Part shown: one piece after another, positions 22,097-32,014 of the stretch
Numbering within the stretch: the first letter of the stretch is position 1
How the letters are laid out: every line of letters starts with the position of its first letter
Assembly (NCBI GenBank): GCA_025094145.1
Contig: JALLLS010000007.1
Location: 310,001 to 374,000 of the forward strand
Direction of reading: 5' to 3'
DNA: 64,000 nt
From: Spinellus fusiger
Taxonomy: Eukaryota > Mucoromycota > Mucoromycetes > Mucorales > Phycomycetaceae
Position numbers and translations under genes: made by a program
The notes under the pieces: generated by a model
The model's database searches: none
The model's input: only the letters and a program-made list of their open reading frames with translations
Told to the model about the DNA's origin: nothing

Positions 22097-23804
22097 TAGT
22101 GTTCAAGATCAAAAAAGAGTTCATAGATACACCTGTAACATACCTTTCATTTCTTAAGAATATGTCTAAATTTGATTTCTCATGCTATTCACTAACATTC
22201 CATAATAGCATCAAACTGAGATATTTATTCGGCAATTATATTAGAGTATTCATCCGTGCGGATTTCAGCGCCGCAACAGCTTTTACGCGAGAATCAGTAT
22301 CCAACCCTTATTTAGTGATTATATTTTGTTTGGAGATATACTATCATATTCAAAATCAGCGCTATTTAGGCGTATCCATTTTTTTTCTACTTTTGCGTTT
22401 TCTTTTAAATGAAGTTGAAAAAAGGCAAACCTTATGGCGTACATAAGAAGATAAATTACAGCAGTAAGTTAATGAAGTTAATGAAGAAGAAAAGATTCTT
22501 GAAAATGTATATATTTCTATGAGTTAGCATAGTAGCTTTTTGCAATACTAGACAGTTTATAAAGTAGTCCTTTCATCAGATAATCCAAAAGAAAATAATA
22601 GGTGTACTCAATATGATTGAGAGAAAGAGAAAAAACTCCGTTGACCAGACCTAAAGATGTTGTCATCTTTGATCTTAGGTATCAAAGGAAATCCGGACAG
22701 TCAAACGTGTAGTAGAACTCTGGTCTTTATTCATTCAATTCAATACTACTTTTTATACTATTTTCTATATGCTAATACTTCCAACTATGATATTATTGAA
22801 ATATAATGGAATGTGTCCATACATTTCTTTCTTCTTTTAGCTGGCTTTTCTTCTAGAGATGCCACTATCCATAAAAGGAAAGTAACATTACGACAATGTA
22901 GTAAAAAGATAGTACTTTTACAGTCATTTCGATAAGACAGAAAATAAAAATATTATCTAAGTTAAAAAATTAACTAAACATTATATAGGGATATCAAAAT
23001 ATAAGTTTATAGAGTAAATTTACTTTTTCAATGAAAATCAAGCTGTCCGAAAGTCGGGTTGATTTATGTAACACAAATCAAGGTTATGGCTAGAACTGCC
23101 TAAAGAAAAATAGAATATCCAGACATATATTTTTGATCAACACAACAATATACATCCTTTCCAATTTCATTTGGTAACCAATCAAAGCCTTCAGATTAAC
23201 TATAGTTTTTATTTAAGTTACCAATTGAGAGTGGAAACACTGTACACTACAAATATACTTTTTTAAAATAGTGATTTAAGGGTGTTGTGCTCATAGTATA
23301 CTTTGTAGATCGTACAAAGTTACTCAAAAAATAGCATAATAAATTTTATAATTATGTTTCTATAAAAAATCATGCACAGTTTTCGTATAATCAGGCTATA
23401 AAAGATATTGATATCTTTAAGTCAAAAACTGCATATTTATTTAAATGCATGTTTTGTCGTAATCTAGGAGACTAAAGAGGGTTAGTAGAGTTTATTTATA
23501 TAACTTTCAGTAATATGTTAATTGTCCGTCGTTCCTATGACAATCTTCGTTGGCTCCACTCCGACTTCAAATGTGGTATTGCTCTCAGAGCTACACTTTA
23601 TTTCCTAATAGAAACTTTAAACTTCTCTATTTCTTCCCTTCATATCTTTCTAACCTAAGCTTTATCGTTCAGTTTTTTTCTATTTTTTACAGGGAAGGAT
23701 TTATCTTAAAGATAGATTTTTTCTTTAAAAAATTATTCAAATAAATCTTTTTCATTATGGACGGGTGACTACCATATTTTTCGTCTTTGTTTTATCAACT
23801 TAAT
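22097..23804. other. AT-rich intergenic DNA
   Basis: No supported gene. A 115-codon frame at 22099-22446 starts next to the transposon end and has AT-driven composition; I treat it as chance. Confidence 0.5.
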
Positions 23805-24090
23805 TTTCCCAAACGATTTGCATATTTGGTTTTTTTTTGCATATACTATGAACTAGAAGAAAAACTTTACAATTTCGCTGTTTTTCTCTAAAAAACTTCC
23901 GATGGATGCTTGGACCTTGAGTCAATGCTTTATTAAGTCGCACTGTGAATAAAGATTGATCTTTATTAAAAGCAGTAAGATTATGAAAAGCCTTTATTTT
24001 ATTTCATGCTATATCCAAGCATGAAGATCAAACGCAAAACAATAATCTCAGGATACAGAAAAAATCAGATGTGCAAATCGTTTAGAAAAA
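23805..24090 (+). mobile_element. Short non-autonomous element with terminal inverted repeats (MITE-like), left copy
   Basis: Its ends are AAACGATTTGCA (23811-23822) and TGCAAATCGTTT (24072-24083), and inverted similarity extends further inward (GATACAGAAAA and GCGTTTGAT types). The interior, TGCATATACTATGAACTAGA and onward, recurs almost unchanged and inverted at 25690-25925. There is no coding capacity. A related piece (TGGATGCTTGG...CAATGCTTTA) is at about 37810-37845. Confidence 0.7.
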
Positions 24091-25139
24091 GATTAATAGT
24101 GTTGTATGCATTAAGATTTAGTTGAGAAAAAATTATTATAAAAAACAGAGAACCAATGATGATAATGATAATAATCAAAAGTCTATTTTAGTTAAAGATA
24201 ATTATAAAGAGTGTTAGAAAACCGTGCGAAAAATATTATTCATAAATATGGTACTATTGGCTATTTATTATGATGAATAGATCTACGAAAAAAAAGAAAA
24301 CATAGACTTTAAAGGGTATTAGAAAGTATTTACAAAAATATACGATTAAATTCCATAAATGGTGCATAGAGAGGAGTGAAATAGATGAAAACTAATGTAA
24401 TATAAAAGAGTATAATATGAGGTTTTTCTATTTTTAATACTATATTATAGTGTATAGCCCTGGTAAACTACAGAAAAGAATAGGAAATAACACCAGTTTT
24501 ATCTTAAAAAGGAATCAAAATCAGACATCATGTGGCTGATATTAACACAAATTAGACTAAAAATACTAAAAAAAAAAAAAAAGAGGCTGAACTAAGTGAC
24601 AGAAGCGAAATGTGTGGATAGGAAAAATATACTGGCTTAATTATGGTACTTTAGGCTGATCTGTATTTTAAATATAATTCCGAGTAATCTATGATCAACT
24701 ATACAGAAAATACCGACATACATGGCTTAAAATATTATTTGTCTTTTTTTAATTTAATAAATGAACTCTCATAGTGCTTTAAGAGAAGTAATACCTAGTA
24801 AATACCACAATCAGAAGATAATTCACTAATAGACCTAATGAATTATTTAAACAATCTTCGTATTATGTGACCATATGTCCTTTTACATATCTCAGAACCT
24901 TTGCTAAGATTTAATCTCACAAAAATATAGCTTAAAATAAAATGACTCAAAGAAAGTCTATTTTTTAAATTGAGATTTTCTAGTTTCATACTTTATCTTA
25001 ATATTGCTGCAGCTTCATGAATTCATTAGATTAAGACGTAAAGCTTTCAATAAAGAAAGAGAAAAGTGTTGACAGTTCAAGAATAGGCTTTATTTTGACA
25101 TCAGTTATCAACCACTATCAGTCATTGGCATCTATCACT
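24091..25139. other. AT-rich intergenic DNA between inverted copies
   Basis: No gene or known element seen; contains a run of A near 24570. Confidence 0.45.
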
Positions 25140-25520
25140 GTTTGGCATCTCCTCCCTATGCTGGAAATGAGAGTGTTTTTTATTTCTTTCGATCTTTTAT
25201 CCTATTAAAGTATCAGGGTAGCCTCCAGCAATTCCTTGGTGGAATATCCTGTCTTGTCCTTCCTAATAAATTTCTCGAGGTGATCTCACATGTGCTCTAT
25301 TGGATTGACATTAGGACTTTGTGGGGACTAGTAAATATCAATAATTACACCATTTACTACCTTACATTCTCAAGTTGATTTACTCATATTAGGTCTAGCA
25401 TTGTTCTACTATAGACTTCTCCCAAGATACTCATATGCTTTTCAGAGTTTATCTTACTCTACACTACGATCCATTTCCCAAAATCCTCCCTACTGAAGCA
25501 GACTCATATCACCATACAAT
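25140..25520 (-). pseudogene. Tc1-type transposase relic (C-terminal part)
   Basis: The minus strand reads SPQSPNVNPIEHM followed by a stop in place of Trp, then DHLEKFIRKDK and STKELLEATLIL, the typical end of a Tc1 DDE transposase. Upstream pieces (FGKWIVV, SILGEVYSRTM) match the region before the second Asp. It is heavily decayed. Confidence 0.75.
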
Positions 25521-25689
25521 TACCCCCAAAGTTCTTTGTTAACAGTGTTAATTAAGTTAAATATTATGAAAAGAGGTAGTTTATTGAAAAAAAGAAACAG
25601 TAAATGATTTTTTTGGTATAAAGATAGCCCGGAAGTAAAAAAAGAAATAGACTTTCTTCGGGTCACTTTATGAAAGACAATAACCATGA

Positions 25690-25925
25690 AATAAAATAAA
25701 GGCTTTTCATAATCTTAATGCTTTTAATAAAGATCAATCTTTATTCACAGTGCGACTTAATAAAGCATTGACTCAAGGTCCAAGCATCCATCAGAAGTTT
25801 TTTAGAGAAAAACAGCAAAATTGTAAAGTTTTTCTTCTAGTTCATAGTATATGCAAAAAAAATAATCAGACGCAAAAAATACTCTCGGGATACAAAAAAT
25901 ATCAGATGTGCAAATCGTTCGGAAA
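25690..25925 (-). mobile_element. MITE-like element, right copy (inverted)
   Basis: Near-identical reverse complement of the interior of 23805-24090, ending with the shared terminal sequence CAGATGTGCAAATCGTT. The far end is truncated. Next to it (25938 on) is a TACAGTGTCCGGTG sequence that resembles a Tc1-type end and recurs in variant form at about 28775. Confidence 0.7.
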
Positions 25926-26026
25926 AAAAACTAATACAGTGTCCGGTGTAAACACTATAATCTTTTTTGTTTTCTGATAGGATTCTTGTATGGTAAAATA
26001 CTTATTGCTTTTAATAAAAATATACA

Positions 26027-26961
26027 TTAAACACATAATAGAGACTTTAGATCCTGGAGGGTGCTTGATGTGGTTATTCTCTTTCGAACGGCTCTGTCCA
26101 GCTCCACCCAAAGATGGTCAATTGTGTTCATGTCAGGGCCTTGAGAGGGCCACCCCTCCATCGTGACTATGCCCCTCTCATCCTTCCATTTACTAGTCTC
26201 CTTACTATCATGGCGATTGGCATTGTCTTCTTGAAGAACATAGCCTACCACTGGATTCAGTGCCGAAAGACAAACAATCTCAGGGCAATAGACCTTTTCT
26301 AAAATACTGGTGTATTTGGCACTATTAATGAACCCCTCCACCGTAACAAGTCTACCAACACCTTCACCAGAAAAAGAACCCCACACCATTACACTAACAC
26401 CACCAAACTTCATGGTGGGCTTGATGTTCTTTGGGAGCAGCCCCTACTTCTTCTTGCGCACCACTCTGTTGTGGCTGTTGGTCCTCATCAGTTGGTAATT
26501 TGACTCATCGGACCAGATGACTGTCTTCCAGTCTTCTTCTGTCCAGTGAAGATGAGCCTTAGCCCAAGCAAGTCTCAACTTCTTGTGTTTAGTAGTGAGA
26601 GAGGGTTTCTTAACTACCCTGCAAGAAAACAGGCCAAGCTTCTTCATCATTTTCTAAAAGTGCTCGTGCACACTTGGGTGATCATCTGCTTACGAAGCTG
26701 ATTCATTGTCTGGAATGAATCCCTTCCCACTTCGCGACTGACTTCTCTCTCGTCCCTCTCATTAAGAATGGGCTTGCGCCCAGTGCTCTTCTTGGCCTTG
26801 AAACAGCCAGTTTCCTTATATCTCTTTACAATAAGGGAAAAAGACTGCTTACTAACTCCAAACCTAGCAAAAATGGCAGCCTGGCTGGTCTCATTTACGG
26901 TGGCCTCTTGATCAATGAGACAGCAGGTGAAGCCACCAATATTTATTTTTCCTGTTTCCAA
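26027..26961 (-). pseudogene. Tc1-type transposase, broken
   Basis: Three consecutive minus-strand frames together cover a Tc1 transposase of usual length. The N-terminal helix-turn-helix (ASQ-like: NETSQAAIFARFGVSKQS, and a GRKPIL hook) is at 26647-26961. The first Asp block, VIWSDESNYQL, is in the second frame. The second Asp region, VLQEDNANRHDS, and the third block, WPSQGPDMNTIDHLW, are in the third; the catalytic Glu of NPIE has become Asp. There is a frameshift near 26655 and an in-frame TAG after VVRKKK near 26444. It cannot be active. Confidence 0.9.
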
Positions 26962-27437
26962 GAGGTTTATTTGTTTTATTTGATGGTGTTAGATGTGGTA
27001 GACATTAGAGCGGAAAAGCAATAAATAAAGAATATTTAATAATAAAATTTCAAGGGTAAAATCATAGTCTGAATTTGATATCTACGTATGTTTTCCACGA
27101 GCCACTGTACTTCACTACGTTTCTCAAAGTGCCTGCTTCCACTTTGAATAAGCAAAATATATCCATTGGGGTAGAGTTCATGTTCAGTACCTGGTGTAGG
27201 ATAATTTAACGGACCTCAATTATACTATTCTTTCTATACATCTCAGAGATTCTAAAGAGATTTATGGTGCTTATGGTACAGACATTATGAAGAATTATTG
27301 TTATAATAAGAGAAGAAGAAAAATAGGTGAGTTGCTTTCTTTAGATCATTTTATATAAAATGACCAAACGAATATAATCGACGGTTTCAAATTCTGGGCT
27401 ATTTCTTTCTTTCTTTAATAACAATTCTTTTTCTCTA

Positions 27438-28496
27438 ATGTCTCACTCATTCAACACCGTAAACATCTTCAATAAAACCCCTGAGATGTATGGAAAGTAC
27501 ACTAGTCACGAGACACGTCCAGTCATTCTCCATAAGATGCTGAACATGAACAATACTCTGGCCGAGACATCTCATATGTTCAATGTTCCTCCCACCACTT
27601 TAGGAGACATTATGAGACACCTCAAGAATACAGGATTGGTAGTACCTTTTCCCAAGAGTGGCCGACAAAAATATTTGGATAACAGGGTCCTCTGATGGTT
27701 GAGAAGAACAGTGGTCAGTGATTCCCATCAGACCAAGGAGGCCATCAAGGTTTCAAGACCAACCATAAATAGGTACCTCGATGAGATGGGGTTCCATTCA
27801 TTTATTTCAGTGGTTAAGCCTCTTTTGACAAAGAGACATATGGAGGCAAGGCACCAGTGGGCCCGTTAGCACGTTGGTTGGACACATGAGCAGTAGTGTG
27901 AGGTCGTCTGGTCCGATGAGTCCAGAGTAGAGTTCATGAGCTATAACAGAGGCGCAAAAGTCATCAGGCAGCCTTGTACAGCCTTTGAGCCTAAGAATGT
28001 CCTGGAGACAAGGAAGTTTGGAGGTGGTGGAGTGATGGTATGGGGCTGTTTCAGTGAGGGAGGGTGTGGGAGATTAATCGTAGTGGAGGGCATAATAAAC
28101 TCCGCCAAGTACATCAATGCCTTGGGAGAAGCCTACTGCCATGAACTCGAATGTCTCTCAATCATAAATCCTAAATCTAGTTTCCTTCTACAGGAGGACA
28201 GTGCTAGACTCTATAAAAGTAGGGAAAATTGTGAATGGAAGGCAGCAAAAAAGATGAAAACTCTTCTTTACTGGCTCTTGCAAAGTCCCGATCTAAATCC
28301 AATTGAGCATCCGTAGGCCCATCTCAAAAAGTTTATTAGAAAGGACAGGAGGTTATATTACACTAAGGAGAATTTGAAGGCTGCTCTGATACTAGAATGG
28401 GGCAGATTATCAAAAGCAATAGACACCCCTATTGCCCGCATGGGGCGGAGATACCAGGCAGTGATAAATACAAAGAGTGACCATAGTGGTTGCTAA
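27438..28496 (+). pseudogene. Tc1-type transposase, broken
   Basis: Opposite in direction to the previous relic. The frame holds an N-terminal HTH region (NTLAETSHMFNVPPTTLGDI), a GRQKYLD hook, then VVWSDESRVEF (first Asp), FLLQEDSARLYKS (second Asp) and LLQSPDLNPIEHP (Glu). In-frame stops occur at about 27693, 27869, 27894 and 28315, so it is a pseudogene, though reading order is otherwise kept. The sequence differs from the relic at 26027-26961, so two Tc1 lineages landed side by side. Confidence 0.9.
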
Positions 28497-28929
28497 GTAT
28501 TTTTTTTTTTAAAAAAAAAGTTTTATTTGTATTATGAACACTATTATAATAAATTATATATTTAAGAATATATACGTTTAAAATTATCTTATCATTTCTT
28601 TCTATAACTTTATTTATCAAAGGAAACCTCTTTATAGGCATTAGCAGCTTAAAGACGACTAATGATATATAGCTTTTTATACACTTTTGTGTATCACAAA
28701 AAGAATATAACACTATCAATGCAATTAACACAATTAACACAAGTAATGCTATTAATGAAATTATCCTGCTTATGGGATTAAAACATATGTACAGTGTTTG
28801 GTTTATATTTGATAATGCAATACAGACATATGAAAGCTTATTTAGATATGTCTAAAGTTGGTTTATGAAATACTGGACAAAATTACAAAAATGTTTTACT
28901 AGTACTGCTTCAATAGCCTAAGCAATTTT
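28497..28929. other. AT-rich DNA downstream of the Tc1 relic
   Basis: A T9/A9 foldback lies at 28501-28519. A TACAGTGTTTGGTTTATA sequence at about 28775 resembles a Tc1-type terminus. No gene. Confidence 0.4.
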
Positions 28930-29430
28930 TAAACTAAATATCTTTGCGTCTTTAAACCTATATTTCTCTCTTTAAGATAGCCCAAAAATGTTTAACGAGG
29001 TTAGTTTTTAGTAATTAAGGACAAGATGATACATAACTGTGTATCCTCTTTTCATTTTTACATGATCAATGAAAGAAAGCATGTGAATTTGATCGTTGTC
29101 CATGACAATAAACCCCCCCCCCTCCCCTTATATTTCAGGAAAATTATCCGTGATATATAAAGTGTCATTGATAAACTGCATGTAACGGTCAGATGTAGTA
29201 CCTTTAAGAATAGAGATTCTATCCTCAGATGCTTTACTTTTTGTAGCCCTCACAACATTTTTTTTCTTAAAACTTTCCTGTTCTCTTGTACTTACATTAA
29301 CCACCAATAACAGTTTGTAACTCGGTTTTTACATAAATTTCAACAATAGCTGGCGAACCACAAGTAGACTAGCCTTTACTGCGACCTATATTAACATTAA
29401 ATCCGGGTGTGTCAAGAAATACGCCTATTT
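28930..29430 (-). pseudogene. IS630-like transposase relic
   Basis: The minus-strand reading gives GWSTCGSPAIVEIYVKTE (cf. WSKVGTCAVVKVP), TVIGG, KGTTSDRYMQFINDT with ITDNFPE, FIVMDNDQIHML (second Asp) and RGYTVMYHL, in the same order as in the intact 1655-bp element. It is interrupted by stops and a C-rich run (29108-29122), and is old and inactive. Confidence 0.75.
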
Positions 29431-29854
29431 CCACTTGTGTGAGGTGTTATTACAGTGAATATAAACTGTATATTTTAAACTATTAAGTATAAATGAATGA
29501 TATGATAGAGAGAAAGAAGTAATTCGATAAAGTGACTAAGTGATATATTTTTTGACCAGTTTATTTTCAAAAGTAAATCCATTTTCTCTTTTTTGACTGA
29601 TTATTTTTCTAAAATCCGACCACTATTTTCAAGAATTTGTCCAATTGACGATAAAAGCACTGTACAACCTTAATTTTCTTTTTTAAGATAAAAATCAACA
29701 AAGTAGTCCAAGCCAAATGTTTTTTTTTTACTGTCAATATAAGTAGGGTCATACAAAATAGCAAATGTCATAATAGCTATAAGGGATTAAATTAATAAAA
29801 AACCCCCCTTTTTTATCTTTATGAACTGACTAAAACAAATAGAAAGAAAAAAAA
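29431..29854. other. AT-rich intergenic DNA
   Basis: No gene or element recognised. Confidence 0.45.
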
Positions 29855-30328
29855 CTAATTAATGATAGCACCAGCAACGGTATTAGTTCCACTTGTAGAA
29901 CCACTCATTGGTACACCTGGACGAACTGCAGAGTTTGAAGCTGAATAGGTATGAACACCTGAACTATTTCCATTTTTCAAGCCAAAGGTATCGGGTTTAA
30001 AAATCATCACTACAGCAGCAGCTACAATGACACTTGTCAATAGCAAAGTGGTTGCAATCCGACAGCGTTTTTTCCAAATCGCACTCTTTTCCGAATCATG
30101 CATACAGCTACATTCACTGCTTCCGATAAACCAAGCGGGAGGAAATACAAATCCAGCATAAAATAGGTATTTTTCCAACATTCGTTCATTTGGAATTTGG
30201 TGTCCATCTATTTCATTTGTTGGTGGGCCTTTTTCTATCATAATAATACAGCTATCACTGCATAGATGCTGAGTTGGTACTGGTGGTTTACTGTAGTCAT
30301 TATTAGATGCATGATAGTTTTTAGACAT
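29855..30328 (-). CDS. Small single-pass membrane protein, function unknown
   Basis: 157 codons, intronless. The N-terminal half is polar with a Cys-containing stretch (LCSDSCIIMIEKG). A short hydrophobic motif YLFYAGFVFPPAWFIGS (about residues 54-70) is followed by a Cys/His patch, basic WKKRCR, and one clear transmembrane segment (about 91-110, IATTLLLTSVIVAAAVVMIF), then a Ser/Gly/Thr-rich tail. Proteins with a GFxFPPxWxIGS motif next to a basic patch and one membrane helix occur in many fungi, without a function known to me. The Ser/Thr-rich tail may be exposed at the surface or in the lumen. It is isolated at the edge of the transposon block. Confidence 0.75.
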   Translation of the reverse strand: MSKNYHASNNDYSKPPVPTQHLCSDSCIIMIEKGPPTNEIDGHQIPNERMLEKYLFYAGFVFPPAWFIGSSECSCMHDSEKSAIWKKRCRIATTLLLTSVIVAAAVVMIFKPDTFGLKNGNSSGVHTYSASNSAVRPGVPMSGSTSGTNTVAGAIIN

Positions 30329-31137
30329 TATTCAGTCTATAAGTGGTTTTACTGTTTCGTGTAATAAATTAAATAGTCTTCTGTTATATAGGGATAAACA
30401 TCATATCTAACTGAGTCTCTAACTGTAGTATGATAAATAGATCATTGTCTCCTTTAATCTCGTCTTACTAATATCTGTATTTTTGCTACACTAAAGGCAT
30501 ACTGAGTGTTTTGGGAATCCGGGTGACTGATAGAAAGTGTTAAAGTAGGTGTTATCTACAAAGATTCCATCTTACTTTTCTTGGTATAGTCAATAGGATG
30601 CATTTAGAGCTAACTCTATTTTAAAAGTGATATTATTTCTCAAGAACAATAGTCATCATCAGACAACATCAGTGAATAGTCTGTTGCTGGGTGTCTTTAT
30701 TCTAACTTGGGGTGTCTTTTTGTCTACATAGATGTATAGATAGAAACTCAACAATAAAGCAAGTTAGAAACTAGGCATAAAAAAAGCATAAAAGGAGAAA
30801 TTATCATTACTTATTTATCATTTCTCCTATTATTATTCAATGTAAAAATGCAGCAAGGCATTTGTCTAATGAAATAGCAGAGAAAAGAGTAAATTTTTTT
30901 ACCTATAATATAGACTCTTTTGTAATCTATAAAGAACAGATATTCAGATAGAATCTCTAAAAGATGAAAGATTATATATAGCTTTAATTACACCTTTGAT
31001 TTTATACAAAGAATAAGCAAGGTAATGTAGGTTAAATACAGAAACAAAGAAAACAATAAGATTGGCACAAAATAAAAGGGTTGCATCTCTGTGGGTGTCA
31101 ATGTACATGCTTATAGAATAGATGAGCTTGGTGCAGT
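30329..31137. other. Intergenic DNA
   Basis: Promoter side of the membrane-protein gene and 3' side of the Shg1-like gene; no feature recognised. Confidence 0.45.
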
Positions 31138-31607
31138 CTAAAGTTCATCTTTGCCATCCCGAGACAAGGGGTCTGTTGTTCTACTCTTGCTTATGTCTAT
31201 GATAGCAGTCTCCATAGCAGTCTCCACCTGATTCTGGTAATATTCGTCTTTTAGCAGTGTCTCCAATACTTCTTCACGAATACTATCATAGAACTTGGCT
31301 CTACTGGTGTGTTTAGTGTTGTATTTCAGCACTTGCAAGTACCTCTCAAGCTCAGACGTTATGTGCTCGTAGAAAGAATTTCTGTCTTTGTCGAGTACAG
31401 AGTCGTCTTTCTTTACAACATCTTCCATAAAGCCATTGGTCTTGTCTATGAAACTCTGACCATTCGACTATTCACCACCCAATGTATTATTAAAGAGTCA
31501 TGCGTTTTGGTACTTACTGTCTTTTGGAATTCTGATAAAAGACGTTTACGCAAGACATCAAACGTGCCTTTGCGTTTGAGTTGTAATACAACATCCTCAG
31601 GTGTCAT
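31138..31607 (-). CDS. Shg1/BOD1-type protein, COMPASS-associated subunit
   Basis: Two exons (31518-31607 and 31138-31455) encode 135 residues. The N-terminal half is the Shg1/BOD1 signature, PEDVVLQLKRKGTFDVLRKRLL followed by SEFQKTSF; the rest is helical with DSVLDKDRNSFYEHITSELE. Shg1 is a subunit of the yeast Set1/COMPASS histone H3K4 methyltransferase; the animal relatives BOD1 and BOD1L1 act in chromosome biorientation and SETD1A function. The start at MTPEDVV is chosen because it begins the conserved domain. The intron is GTAAGT...CAG, about 62 nt. It is divergent from regulator 2, with 407 bp between the start codons. Confidence 0.8.
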
Positions 31608-32014
31608 GGTGAATACAGCTTGAAAACAAGAATAAGTGTGACTACCATTTAAAACGCAGTGTGTCTTGCCTTTGCAAATGACTGTCTTTAGTATTACCCT
31701 AAAGAACGGGGGGCGGGGCGGACCCTGTGGTGAGTCCACTGCTTTTTCCACTGCTGTTTTCAACACGCTGAGCATAAGTACATGGATTGATCATGTGATT
31801 GGATGGAGTACCAATAGGGATCACCAATAAGACAATCAAAAACTCCACCTCCATGTTAGACTGACCTTATATTTGGCAAGTCATAGTAACAGATTCTTCC
31901 AACACATTTTTTTTTCTTTTATTCTCTCTTTGAGAATTATTTATGTGAAAACCTCCCCAAGGCACAAGCAATAATTCTTACTCTTATTCACTTTCAGAGC
32001 AAAGAACACACTAA
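31608..32014. promoter_or_regulatory. Divergent promoter region between the Shg1-like gene and regulator 2
   Basis: Only 407 bp separate the two start codons, so both promoters must lie here. A GC-rich patch (31707-31735) sits just upstream of the Shg1-like ATG; a T-rich tract (31908-31930) and a CT-rich leader precede regulator 2. No specific site is identified. Confidence 0.5.

Noticed and set aside
22099..22446. 115-codon frame next to transposon copy 2
   Set aside because: Starts in flanking DNA, rich in Phe/Ile/Leu from AT content; a faint helix-turn-helix-like reading on the other strand was too weak.
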